Positions 12,157 through 23,916 of a stretch of 64,000 nucleotides of DNA are shown one piece after another. This stretch comes from Stereocaulon alpinum (taxonomy: Eukaryota > Ascomycota > Lecanoromycetes > Lecanorales > Stereocaulaceae). The notes beneath the pieces were generated by a model. The model saw only the letters and a program-made list of their open reading frames with translations. It had not been told where the DNA came from and did not search any database. The stretch's first letter is position 1; each line of letters starts with the position of its first letter. The position numbers and the translations under genes are program-made. The stretch is from contig JAEUBA010000048.1 in assembly GCA_018257865.1 (NCBI GenBank), forward strand, positions 180,337 to 244,336, in the 5' to 3' direction.

Positions 12157-14150
12157 GCTGGCGGAGGGCGCGCTGTACAGCTTCGAGGTTGGTGAAGTTG
12201 CGAAGAAACCAATTGACAGAGAACGTACGAGGAAGGAGCAAAAGTGTGGATGGAAAAGAAGAGTCGCGGAGTGGCAGGGAGATGCATCCCTTTCTTTTGC
12301 AAGGCCATCTAGAGCTCTCTAGCGGCTCAAGCTCGTGCAGGTTCATGCAAGTTCCACGCGAGCCAGATGGCCCAGGCTTGGTTCCCCGACATACGTAGTA
12401 GTGCGTATGTGCGGCTGCTTCTACGAGTAGTCCAGGACCAAATGGTAATCTCCACGGAAGTTGCGGTGAAAGGAAGGCGCGACATTCCAGTGAGCTAAAG
12501 AACTCTGCCGGTACTATGTACGTACTAATGTCGAACCGACGCACGAGGTGATTGTAGTGTCTGCGATTCGCAACCATCCATTTGCGCCTATCTCTTATCG
12601 CAACATATTAGAAATGATCGTCCATGCGGGACTGTTATCAAGGTTGAAGACGTTAGCTTTTATGGTGGATACTTAGTAGAAAAGAACAGTCTTGGCAATA
12701 GACAGCAGCAATGGTATCAATAAATAAGGCACCTATTAGCATTGTGGAAGTTGGGTTGCAGGGGACGGGCCATGACTTGCGGCCTCCAGTTTAGGCGCTC
12801 AACCATGTAGGCTGGGCCTGACCTTTGACTGGCCGCCCCTAGATCTACCTTAAAAGTGGCTGAACTTAAGTGCCCCAATCCCGTGGTCCCCGTACGACAT
12901 GGGCTGGATTAGCGAGTCTGCGCGTGGAGCTAGACTCTTAGAGGGGTGGGGGGCTCTAATATGCACGTTGTTAGCCAGTCGCCGGGTTCCCTGATCGCCA
13001 TGCTCGTAATGGCTGGTCATCAGCCGCCACAACTGTTTCGCACGAGCCAACGGAGGGGCGATATGCGAATACAGAGTTACGGTCGCAATTGTGGGGTATT
13101 GTGCTTGTAATTTCTGTTCGAGTAATTATGGATCGCTTGAGTCAGGGAGACTCGACCATTTAGGTAATCCTCCGTCCTAATAGTGGGTCGCTAATCGTCT
13201 ACTCAATGAGTGGGGGGACTCAGACCCGGAAGCTAGCGTATTCTTCCCCGGATATCCAGTGCTGAACGAATGGTGGTTTAGGTCAGCGGAACGTCGCTTC
13301 CGTCTCGGTTTCAACCTTCCATCTCCGTTCTCACGGTCCAGTTACAGGGTTCTTGCCAAGGCAGACTTGCCCCCCTGCTATTGTTGATGGTTGGGCTGTT
13401 GGATTGGTCCGAAGAAGCGACATGAGGAGTACTCATGATACCACTGGCGTCAAGCTGTCGTGATTCCAGCAGAGTAGCGTACGCTGCAGTGTTCGCGTTG
13501 CCCACAGCTACCGCGTTTCAGGATTGAAACCCAAGGTGGGCAGTGGAAGATTTAATTATATCGACAAACATCGACATGATTGCATATATGCTTCTCTCCT
13601 GAAAATAGCATCCCCGAAGTTGATAGTTTCCCCAGCGCAAAGAGAACAGCTGTAGAGAAGCTGGGAGTGGATGATGTTTGGGGGTGGCGTCGGAGCAAGG
13701 ACTCACTAACGGACACCAACATCTCGTCTCGCCCTGTCAGAGTAGGTTCCGCAGGGATGTCATTATCTAGGCCCACACTAGCCAATGTGGCTTGGACGCA
13801 ATAGATAAATGACTATCAAACAAAAAGCCACCCAACATATATGGAGTGTGATCATGTCTACAGGACGTATGTACGAGGATAGCTATCACATTCAGCTGTT
13901 CGCTACTCCTTCTAGGCTTGCCATCACCTCCACATTGCTCATGCAGGTACCGCAGGCGTCCTTTGGTAGACGCGTCTTATGCTTGAAAGGGTTCGAGCGC
14001 TTGGCATTGGTTCTGATATCTAAACCTTTGATTCCCCTGTTCACTACATTTTGCAAATTAACATAGACTTGCCGCTTTGCCAGAGTCTCCAGCCTTTCGT
14101 CACCTTCGCTTGTCATGGGTAACTAAGTTCATAAGTTTGCTGTGACTACA
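12157..14150. other. divergent intergenic region, no gene seen
   Basis: About 2 kb between the divergent permease and receptor-like genes. The frames here are short and lack family motifs. It holds both promoters; no clear TATA box, satellite or transposon end was seen. Confidence 0.4.
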
Positions 14151-15581
14151 ATGGCAGAATGGAATTCGACTGTGTTTGCGCCGATCGGTGCAATTACTGC
14201 CACCAATCACAGCGGCTTGATCCACATCACTAATGGTTTCGGTCTCTCATCGGTTTTGATATCCATCATAATTCGAATCTTCGTGCGTCTATACATTGCT
14301 CCACCATTTGACCGTGATGACTTTTCCTTGGGTATTGCGACGGTATGATCGAAAAATCTTCACAAGTAGAGCGTGGACTAATGCTATCGTAGGGATTCTG
14401 CATCCTCCATTCATCACTGGTTTTCGCCATGACGTCTTTGGGCTTTGGCAGGGCCGAAGATTTGATTCCTCCCTCAAACCTATTGGATCTACAAAAGGTG
14501 AAGCCTTGCGCAACAGAAAGTCTTCGCAGCCAGCTGATTCTATAGGTTTCTTATGCCAGTGACATATTCTATATCATAGCTCTTTATTGTTCAAAATGCT
14601 CAATGGCCTTCTTGTTCCTGCGATTGACACCGCAGAAAAGCCATCAAAGCGTCGCAAAGGCGATCCTCGTCGGGACTACCGTCTGGTTGGTTCTGTCGAT
14701 ATTCCTGATCGCTTTGCGGTGTGACCTTTCTCACCCATGGATCTTCATCAATCCAAAGTGCACCTCCTTTGTAAGTTTTGGTTTCCTGGTGATAACTCAC
14801 AGGAGATACTAAGTAGTGCACAGGTTGATCGCTGGAAGGTAATTGGTGCCTTTGATATTGCCATCGAAGCAGCTCTTTTCGTTATGCCCATTCTTCTCGT
14901 TCATGGTCTTAAAATGACGTTGGTGCGCAAAATTACCATTGTTGTGGTGTTTGGTCTGCGTCTGCCGTAGGTCCTAGCCAACAAACGTCACTCGGCCTTT
15001 GCTTACGATCTGACAGAATGGTTGCTGTCACGATCCTCCGTCTCCACTCTCTTGACCTCGAGATACCCTCCGAAGACCTCAGCCTCTCCCTTGTCTACTT
15101 CGTTATCTGGACACTTGTTGAAATAGACATCAGTTTCTGCTCGAGCAACATTGCCTGCCTCAAACCATTCATGGCGGCTTTCAACACATCATACGGCGGA
15201 GTCGAAGAGATTAACGCTCTCGCCACCATGGATCGCAGCGGTTACGGCAGGTATGGCGAGTACAGCAAATCTGGAATCAGTACTATCACATCACTGAGGT
15301 TTGGACCGAGGAGCAAGAATCGGGACGGGAGTCAGAGTAATAGTCAGAGCAAGAGTAGATCAAGGAGTATTGGCCTCCCGCACGTAGAGCCGCAGCTGAG
15401 GTGGGATACAATGAGGAGCGGCAATGCACTGGGAAATGAGGCGGAGGTCTCACATGAGGATGCGGAGAGCGTGGGAAGTCGTGGGAGCAGGCAGATGATT
15501 ATACAGAAGGATGTGACTTACAATGTGAAGTACGATACTCCAACGATCACGACGAAAGAGACAGGGGCGGAACTCACTTGA
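14151..15581 (+). CDS. fungal seven-TM rhodopsin-domain integral membrane protein
   Basis: Five exons (14151-14342, 14393-14497, 14546-14770, 14824-14966, 15017-15581) give 409 residues; introns are 48-53 bp and the first carries a good ACTAAT branch site. The ATG at 14151 is the first in frame. The protein has seven hydrophobic segments. Family marks of the fungal rhodopsin domain (PF20684 type): the D-R-D-D-F turn after helix 1, Y-A-S-D-I-F-Y-I-I-A-L-Y after the second loop, C-S-K-C-S-M-A-F-L-F-L-R-L-T in helix 3, A-L-R-C-D-L-S-H-P-W-I, and D-I-A-I-E-A-A-L-F-V-M-P. A cytosolic tail of about 120 residues is rich in S, Q, R and acidic residues. Such proteins are common in plant- and insect-associated fungi; some CFEM-bearing relatives (Pth11 type) sense surfaces. 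This one has no CFEM domain. Ligand and role are unknown. Confidence 0.9.
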
Positions 15582-18500
15582 GCGTTTGACTGAAGTGGCA
15601 CCAAAAGTCGGAATGATGCTATAGATTTAGAACTGCACAGATAGTTCTTGTTTGCTTCGCCTTGTGCGGAGATATCATGACCTGTATCACTACTGTATCT
15701 AGAGGAATGGGAAGGCGATTGGATGTCCGATTGATGACATGCCTAGCACACAACTTCGGAGTAATCCCCGAAGTGTCCCTCATTCATAGAACTCACAAGA
15801 ACAGCCTGCAAGGACTCCAGTCTCGTGACGAGGCTTCAAGTAATCCCAACCAGATAACCTAGCAAGTAGTAGCAGCCAGGGAGTGTGTGGTAGCTCGTAG
15901 GTGTCAATCAAGACCTAATAATGCGGGGGACTGATAGTCAGTTCAAGACATTCCCTGCATCCGTCGGCTCATGCATGGTCTGACACAAATGTTCCGGACC
16001 GTGCATGGATCGGCAAGACGCCTACGGGTCCGTCGTTTCCTGGAAATTGCCTGATTGATGAGGCCAGCTAGTGGCGCTCTCGAAGAGGACTTGGCAAGCC
16101 TTCGGGTTAGACTCTCATGGATAGCCAGGTCCTCATGATTCATCAATAGACGGGCCGACTTCTACTATTTCGGTATAGAGACGTTGTTGCTGATAGCCAC
16201 GAGCATGTCAACAGCAGTAAGCACGACAGCAAGAAAGAGAAGTGGCGCAGCTGTGGCTCTTTTCGTGGGAGGGTCCTGGCGATGTCTGCACAGACCCTAT
16301 CCGTCCCATCCACGCTGGCCGGTAAGCAGTGCCGAATTGCAGGGATAATCTTATCATGGACCAGGAGCAGCCCAAATTGCATTTCCGTGCCGTCCTGCAT
16401 TTGTCTGCAGGGGAAGACAGGTAATGTGCATTAGTGCATAGACGGTCGTCGACGATCAAGACGCGTACTCGTGGATGTTGTCGTTCCCGTCGAGACCATG
16501 CATAGCCAGGGGCAGATTAATTCACCAGCCATATCTTAACGAAGTTGGTGAATTAGCGCCTTTACTCCAAAGGCACTTCTTTCCATGGAGGTAAAGGCGT
16601 TCAACTAAGGTAGAACCATTTCATGTCTTGCAAGGCGAATGCATTAAGAGATCCATTCCCTTGTTGATGTTGAATGCCGTTTGAGGACGACCAGAGTGCT
16701 GAACTGGTTTCGTACCTTCCCCACCCAAGCGTCTCTGTGTCTGCTACAGTCCTTCGCGATGCGCTTTGGAACTTTTTCCTTTCGTTCACATTTTGACCAT
16801 GTTCATTCTAGATCACAGACACCTCTTCTCTACATAGTTGCTTTGTCCTGCGTTTGCGTACAGACTGCTGCTGAATTCAGTGTCCACAGAAAGGGTGCAG
16901 CTTGTTCCAGCTCACATGTGAGCTTGTAAGCCGCATTAGGGATGCGATGCTAGACGTTCGTGTAATGGCGTCAATGAAAATAATTGCTATCACATCATTC
17001 TAGGAAACTCATGTATCTCATTCCCCTGATACTGCGTGGCTCGTGACAGATCTCGGCGCTCGTTATTCACGTTGCAAAATTCGATACGCCGTTCAGCTTG
17101 CCGAAACGTCGTAGCTACACCAATGGAACGGTAGCAGCATTTCGCCAAGCAGGCTTTCAAACCATGGCTGGTGCCTTTGATTCATTTATTGAGGTCCTGG
17201 AAGACGTTGGGAAACGTCTTGGGGTACTATATCTATGTCGCCGCAGGCCTCGAGTGTCTTAGAACTTACATATCACCGAAAATATTTCTACCTTTCCGTG
17301 ACGTTCTGGACCAGAGATTGCAACACAATGGAACGAAGCCACTTTCGCTTGATCTTCACGTTGTCGCCAAATAGGGTACCTCGAAATGTTTGAGAGTATC
17401 CTCTTCTTCCAGTCATTGGTCTATCCGAGTTGTACCTGATATCTTGTACGACTGCGTGTACGAACGCACTGACCACTTTGGCATGACTGACACGACCGAT
17501 AGCACCAGTGTCTGACACATCTGTTAGCAGCTGGACTATAGGCACATGTCTGACATTCACCTGTTTCAGTGCAATCCTGCGTGCAGTCCTCTGAGTCAGA
17601 AAGTCGTTCGCAGCTGTGGAGAAAGAGTATTCGGCACCACCCACCTCCAAGGCAGATGCAATTGATAAAGAGACAGCTATATAGGATGGATGGACTTGAC
17701 ACCGCGGCAGCGACCATTGGCCAGCGGAATTCTTGTCATTTTGATTGTCGTTGAGATCCCGGAAACCACCCAAGCCACACGAGATCTCTCTCGCACATCC
17801 CTCCGAATAAGATACTAAGATCACAGCCCATCTTTCTCCCGAGCAACTCCCAAATACGCTGCGTCCCAAAACCCCTCACCACGCTGAGCCCTCCCTTCGT
17901 ACCCCACATCACACATCGCCACCCTCATGAAGGGAAAACGAGAAACACATCCACAATCCTCATCACAACCAAACCCAAACATATCCCAAACATCATGCAA
18001 CGACTAGCCAAACATCTACACGATTCCACCACCACAGCATCAAACCCACAAGACCAAACCTTCACTTCTAATCGAGACAACCCCCCGCCTATCTAGCATT
18101 ATAGGAACCATCGCGTCGAACCCGTCGACAATAGCACATCTCAAACCAGAAGAGCACGAACAAGAAGGAGCCGGTGCATTTCTGTGAAAAAAACCGTCAA
18201 CCACTCTTCGAGACATCACGCCTCAACACTCACCATGAAATCAAGTATAGGATCATGGCGCTGTTTACTGCAAAAGCTACGCAAGGTATCCAAGGCAGAA
18301 ACAGCCATGAATGCTGGACAACTCAGTAGCGAGGATCCAGTAGAGATCTTCGTTCTCAATGCGCGGTTGAGGTTGCGGTTGGGAATTGTATGGCAGGGGG
18401 CGGTGGGGGACTGCTCTTGGGAGTTCCGGGTCTACGAGGCGGGTGCTGGGTACTCGTCTTAAGTTTGACGGTTGACTGGCAGATCATGAGTTGTATCGGC

Positions 18501-18681
18501 ATTCGATGTAGTGATTTCGTGTATTGCCGCTAAACGGAGAAGCACCTCCGTTGAGGCTGAGATGGAGCACAATCAGGTCCCTGCTTGTAGATAGCATCAC
18601 AACAGACAGCAGAGCATGAATGGCACACATTCATCTGCTAGCTCCGACAATCTTACATTCGATGTACAACAGCAAGCTAGT
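15582..18681. other. long intergenic region, possibly with decayed coding pieces
   Basis: About 3.1 kb between two convergent genes. No intact gene was built. Between about 18000 and 18460 short stretches in changing frames look slightly protein-like (for example an acidic L-K-P-E-E-H-E-Q-E-G piece near 18140), but no family was recognised and frames do not join. Elsewhere nothing was seen. Confidence 0.35.
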
Positions 18682-20032
18682 CTAGCTACCCGGCACTACC
18701 AATGGAGGCTGCGTGCTATCAACAAGCAAGCCCTGAATTGTCTCCAAAGCCGACAATTGCTGCCCCAGTCCCTTTGTGCCGTCCCAGCCCCCAACATACC
18801 ACTTTGTGCCACAGACATTTCCATCGGGGCCGGAGCAAGATACCGCGGCAGCTTCAGCTGAGGGTGTTACTATATCAAAGACTTGCTGTTTCAAAGCTGG
18901 GAGCATCTGGCTTGCGGCAACCATCCATCGGCTCAAGTAAGCCTTGAAGCTGAACTGGTCGGTATCGCAGTTGTTTTGCTTCTCGCACATGAACTCGTAC
19001 ATGACATTTGTGGCATTGTCAAATGGTGAGGTGAACATGGCTTTCGCTCCGTTGAGAAGTGCTTGAGTGCGGTTTGCCCATGGCGATGAATAATCATTCT
19101 CGCTTATGTTCGCCATCACAGCACTTCCTAGCAGATAAACCGCGGCATTGTACGACCACTGACCATGATTGATGATAGTACAGTTTTGGGTGTCGTCCGT
19201 CCCATCATAAACATAGCCATTCCCGCTACCATCCATCAATCCAATGGCAGCAGTCCAGTCATACGCCTTTTCTGCCCAGTCACTGTACGTGGCATTCCCT
19301 GTATACCGTGCCAGCCTCGCTGCGAGTTGGAAGAATCCTCCGTTCGCGATGGCGGATTTGTAGTAGAACCCGTTGTTTGCTGGAGTGAACTGCCATTGCA
19401 ATCCTCCACCGCACGTCGTCGTGTTCCAGCGTGGGCTAGCCATGTCGTTGAAAACGTTTTCTGCGAGCTGGATGTAGGTGGGCGAACCTGTGTTGGCAGG
19501 GAGTGGGAAGTTGCGCTCCGCAGCTGTGATGGCAGTGAGGCCCCAGAAGGCTTGGTCGTCGTTGCCCTTGTCACACATGCCTCTCAGTAAATGTTCCTTT
19601 TCATGGTGGAGGGGAGACACCAGTATACATACGGTATCATACACCTGTTCCGGCATCAAGAAGTCATTTGTCGGGCTCTTCTGAGCGAAGATTGCTTGCG
19701 CTACTACGTCGTTATAAGTTCTGTCACCAGTGTAGTGCCAGTACTCGACCATGCCGCCCCACATGGCGCCGGCTTCCCACCAGTAGTATGGTTGTGGGAG
19801 AAGGCCGGGCTCGTTGCCTGTGAAATTGCCAGTGTAGTAGGTCATCATGTTATAGGCGATTGTGCTAGCCGCTGCGCGGATGGAGTCTATTGCATTAAGA
19901 ATTAGCGGAGTTGGGATGTCACTTTGTCGGGCATAGGATCTCACCATTATCGGTAACATCTAGCTGGACAGCTTGCACCGTAGCTGCTGCCATGATGCCG
20001 TGCAGGAGAGCTCGCTGCATGGGGAGACGCAT
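18682..20032 (-). CDS. GH76 alpha-1,6-mannanase, DFG5/DCW1-like
   Basis: Three exons (20032-19945, 19886-19633, 19566-18682) give 408 residues. The first exon encodes a signal peptide (about residues 1-23). Intron 2 (19632-19567, 66 bp) has no in-frame stop and could be read through; splicing it restores the family spacing M-P-(six)-G-N-D-D. Family marks: Y-Y-W-W-E-A-G-A-M-W-G and the catalytic pair Asp117-Asp118 in G-N-D-D-Q-A-F-W-G, then C-G-G-G-L-Q-W-Q-F and the K-A-Y-L-S-R-W-M block near the end. GH76 enzymes act on alpha-1,6-mannan and in yeast DFG5/DCW1 help cross-link GPI proteins to the wall glucan. Unlike those, this protein ends in a short polar tail with no hydrophobic GPI signal, so it is probably freely secreted. 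It is upstream of no obvious partner; the methyltransferase gene lies behind its promoter. Confidence 0.92.
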
Positions 20033-20477
20033 CCTGGCTGGGGAGCAGAAACGAAGATTGCTCTGTAGGCATGACGGAGAGCCAGCAGTGACTACTACTG
20101 ATAAAGGCAGCCATCTCGAAATTCACTGGAGTACCTCGTGGCAAATTGTCCTCGTGCGCCAGCTTGGTCAAGTAGGTACATGTAGGTACCGTACAGTGAC
20201 GATGTCCGAGGTTCGAAAAGTGACATGAGGTAGATCTGATCGGGATTGGGGGGGCCGGGGGGGCAAGTGACCCGAGCGGCCACCTTCTCCAAGTTACCCG
20301 AAGTACAAAGTACCTTAAGCGGGTGGGGGGGGAGCTCGGCCCTTGAAGATTGGGCCCCAGAACCTGCCAAGCCTTCCCAAGAGGACTTATGAGTGGCAAT
20401 CAGGAGTCTGCAGAAGTTGTGGACGCCATAGTATTCGTGGCTATATTACTCTGACGCAGGCGTGCAGTCAAGCGAGC
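20033..20477 (-). promoter_or_regulatory. promoter region of the GH76 gene with G-runs
   Basis: 445 bp between the GH76 start and the stop of the next minus-strand gene. It holds unusual G-runs near 20247-20263 and 20321-20332. The latter contains GTGGGG, which fits the SYGGRG consensus of the carbon repressor CreA (family knowledge). Real binding is not shown by the sequence. Confidence 0.3.
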
Positions 20478-21473
20478 TTACTCCAGCCTCTCGACCTCAT
20501 ACCTGAGCCTTCGGAGTCCGTCCTCGGCCCAATTGCGTGAGTTCATGCCCACACCCTCATCCAATTCAACCCATGTCTTCCACCTCGTACCAGTCTCATT
20601 GCCAGCAATCTCCCACAACTTTCTGAAGCTGTCTGTGTCATGCGTCCATACTCCCGCCGTATCCTTGACCCCATTGGGCTTGCTCTTGCTCTCCATCTCT
20701 CTCGCTTTGATGTTCCCTACCTGCCTTCCAAACACCAGACTCCCCATTTGCGGTTTCAGCACTCTGATCACACGTTTGGCAACCTCGATCTGGTCATCCC
20801 ATGAGAAGAGATGGAAGAAGTTCGCCGCATATATCACGTCTATCTTTCCTTCGATCAATTCCAAGTCACCGCCAGGTTGAAAGACATCTGCTGCAAAACA
20901 GTGTGTCCTCAGCGTGTCTCTATCCTTGAACAGCTCATACCCAAGCTCTGGGAACTCGGCTTGTAGATCGCAGGCATACAGATTCTCAGAGGGGACACCG
21001 TCGTAGACTAATTTGCGTATGCCCTGGGCAAAGCAGCATCCTAGATCGAGCAGGGTGTGCTGTGACTCGGGCTCTTTGAGGAAGGAGAGGATTCGTTGGT
21101 AGGAGGGGTGGACCGATATGGAAAGGCCGAGGAAGCGAAACTGGCCAATACATGGATACTACAGCTTCGTCACTAGCTGTTGAAAGTCATCACTTTCGAA
21201 GGAAACGAACGGGAAAGATGGACCAGGCTCGTTCCCTCTGTGTGCCTCGCAGTCAGTCTATGTGATACAGCAATAGATCCAAGAACATACTATTTCCAGG
21301 ACGTGAGCATTGACACGATCAGGGTCGATCTTGCTGTAGGTCTCCAAGAGCTCCCGACAAGCTGGACTAAAGTCTTCGTCTCCAGGATCAGCCTGGTACC
21401 AAGGTACGTCTTTGGTACCGCTGGCCACTGCAGCTGCATAGTCTTGTACCTTAGAAGATGGCATAGACGACAT
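20478..21473 (-). CDS. SAM-dependent methyltransferase (class I)
   Basis: Three exons (21473-21291, 21237-21211, 21158-20478) give 296 residues; the middle exon is only 27 bp (R-E-R-A-W-S-I-F-P) and both introns (53 and 52 bp) keep phase. SAM-binding motif I is L-L-D-L-G-C-C-F-A-Q-G at about 106-116, an acidic residue in A-C-D-L-Q-A-E-F ends the next strand, and I-D-V-I-Y-A-A-N-F-F-H-L-F-S-W is the motif 4 region. W-Y-Q-A-D-P and the C-I-G-Q-F-R-F-L block match a family of fungal methyltransferases often found in secondary metabolism. No polyketide synthase, NRPS or oxidase lies next to it here, so a metabolite role is only a possibility. The substrate is unknown. No signal peptide; expected in the cytosol. 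Confidence 0.85.
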
Positions 21474-22124
21474 TGTTTAGTGCTTCGTCAAGAGAAGCGT
21501 AGAAGTGGCCAAGTCGATCAAGTATGACCACCTGGCGGAATATCGCGGAGATATACGTGCCGGAAGAGCCATGTCTCCTCGTACGAGGAGTCATGCGGAC
21601 CCCGTCCTTAGTAAGCTTACCCATTCTCGTGCGTCCGACTATATAAGTCTGATAAAGCGAGGCAGGGTCCTCTAGTCCTCCAATACTATCGTCACAATAG
21701 AGCATGGTCATCCAGAACGTCAAGTAGTAGTAGAGAGGAACCATGGGTCATGGCTGGAAGGACGCCGCCTTTGAGGGGCCGCCATGCGCTAAACATCCAG
21801 CGGCTGGCGCCTAAGGTCGCCACGCTGCGATGCTGGAATCTGCAATCCAGGGTTCTCTTTCGGGCCCTTGCCGCTCCTACTGGCCCCTTACAGTAAGCTT
21901 AAAGGGGGGTTCCAACCCGGAAGCGCGTGGAACTACTAAGAAAGACTCCAAGGTACTGTAGGTATGACCTCCTTCGAGAAGTGACCCAGGAAAACTCTTT
22001 ACTACCATACCATGAGTGCCTAGACCATACTTTGGCCGCCGGGCTTGACAATTATTGAGCGTCCAATTCGTAATCAACAACTCAAGACAACCTAGTGTGG
22101 CCACCTTCACCCTACATTCACGAC
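21474..22124. other. intergenic region
   Basis: 651 bp between the methyltransferase start and a decayed dehydrogenase. It includes the methyltransferase promoter. No further gene seen. Confidence 0.4.
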
Positions 22125-22905
22125 CGGACAGCGCCTGCAAGACAAAGTCTGTATTGTGACAGGTGCAGTATCAGGCTCAAGTCGCGCCATTACCCTTGAC
22201 AGCGTATCTTGAACTGCGCGCCTCGCCGTCTGCGCAGACATGATACCTACAGCTGAGTCCGAGTCTGAGTCCGAGGCAGGAGAAGTAGGGCTATCACACA
22301 GGCGTATTCGTGAAGACAAAGGTTACAGTGGGCGCAGATGTCGAGGCACTGCTACGCGATGCAGCTAAGATCGGAGTGAGGTGGATATGATGGTCAACAA
22401 TACAGGTGTTAGACACACAGAGGAATACAGAATGATACACGAGTTGATTGAACAGATTTGAAATACCGTGACGAGCCTCGACAGTCGCGGTGTCATTCTC
22501 GCATGTAAGCGGTCAGTCCATCAAGCAAGCACCACATAGGAAGGGCAACAGAGGATGCATAGGCAATACGTCGAGCAGGGTGAGTCTGTTCAGGAGATGG
22601 TCTATGGAGCTGTTTGGGGGCTGTGACTCTATTCATTAGACAGATTGCAGTGGAATGCGCGAAGCCTAAGTTTAATTGCAATGCAGCGCGATCAGACCAC
22701 CTCCGAACACCCGGGTACAAGGTCAAGTCCAAGACCGAGGAATGGGAACATCTATCTCGGCTCTAACGCCTTGGACTGACGAGTGGGGCTTGGCAAACGA
22801 TGTTCCACGCGTCTACGCCTACCATGCAGGTGATGATGCAGTCTAGGTATGTCACAAGAGGGGCATTTCTTGTCAATAGCTGCTATCCCACTCAATGACA
22901 CATTT
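22125..22905 (+). pseudogene. decayed short-chain dehydrogenase/reductase (SDR) gene
   Basis: All parts of a classical SDR appear in order on the plus strand but in changing frames with stops between them. Near 22131 the frame reads R-L-Q-D-K-V-C-I-V-T-G-A (start of the Rossmann fold), near 22385 D-M-M-V-N-N-T-G-V (the NNAG-type motif), near 22485 R-G-V-I-L-A-C-K-R, near 22645 R-Q-I-A-V-E-C-A-K-P-K with N-C-N-A, near 22770 W-T-D-E-W-G-L-A-N-D-V-P-R and near 22858 a relic of the V-T-G end motif followed by V-N-S-C-Y. The order and spacing match a full-length enzyme of about 250 residues. The glycine-rich motif is damaged (G-A-V-S-G-S-S), the Y-x-x-x-K pair is not found, and both indels and substitutions are present. 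It cannot make a working enzyme. Confidence 0.8.
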
Positions 22906-23916
22906 TTATCTACTGTCAATAGGATCAATAAGAAAAGCAGGATACGTGCTTGTGCAGCTACCATTTTGACACTGCCCGTCTTCTCGAGCACCATTGATGA
23001 AACTGTGACAGCATCTTACCGTACCTATATTCAGTGAGAGGGACAATCCACACCAATATCGCTCGTGTACGACCCACAGACACAACGGCTGGATGTGTTT
23101 TTCCAGGCGTGCAAATGGACGGATGAGTAGCTTGGTTGGGCAGTGGATCGTTCAAAGGCACCTTCAAGGTTTATACTCTTCACCGCTACTCCAATGTTGC
23201 TTCATCAAGCAGCGCCTGAAAGACGAGACTACAATTACACGATGTTTCTTCTAGATACTTCCCCAGACTGGGTTGTATGCCTCCGTCAACAATCGCGGAA
23301 GCCGTTTCTCTCACATTGGTGCACCTGATCAAACTGTCCCTTTGTTATACAAGACGGAAACATGCAGGCTCTCGGAATTTTGCAGTGTCTTGTAGAGCCA
23401 AAGACGAGATTCACTCTGGCTTAAACAATCATCTCCGCCAATTTAGCTTCGGTACCAGTGCGCCTAGACCATGTTCCGACCAGGATGTGGTACAATCACA
23501 GTAACCGCAATCTATATTGAAAAGGCATACCCATGGCAACTCATCTTGTCATTATGCCAAACATTGTGCATAGTCATGGCGAAAGAAAGAATCGCGGGTC
23601 AGTCTACGGCAAACTGGGGTCTCTCGGATTAAGATTCCAAATCAGTCATCTTGGGTTATGTACTACGTCGTCCGGCTTCACCACTCAAAATCTCCTGAAA
23701 ACCTATCTTTGCGTGCCGACATACTTCTTTCGGAGATTGGGGTTTCCATTAAGCGGTCTTGTGGAACGTACTGCCTCACGCAAGAGCTGCTGCAATGTTG
23801 AAACCTCCAACTCTCGCTCTCAACTTTTGACAACGGATGCTTCTGTCACAATCCGCCATGGTTGCAGTCAGTCGGTCTTCTTTCGTTGCTCCCAGATTGT
23901 TCCCTTCGAATGAACA
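22906..23916. other. intergenic region
   Basis: About 1 kb between the SDR pseudogene and the GT2 gene. Short frames only. Some of it may be further decayed coding sequence, but no motif was recognised. It must hold the GT2 promoter. Confidence 0.35.

Noticed and set aside
18000..18470. Possible decayed gene with L-K-P-E-E-H-E-Q-E-G and other protein-like pieces
   Set aside because: Pieces lie in different frames, no family was recognised, and no splice model joins them.
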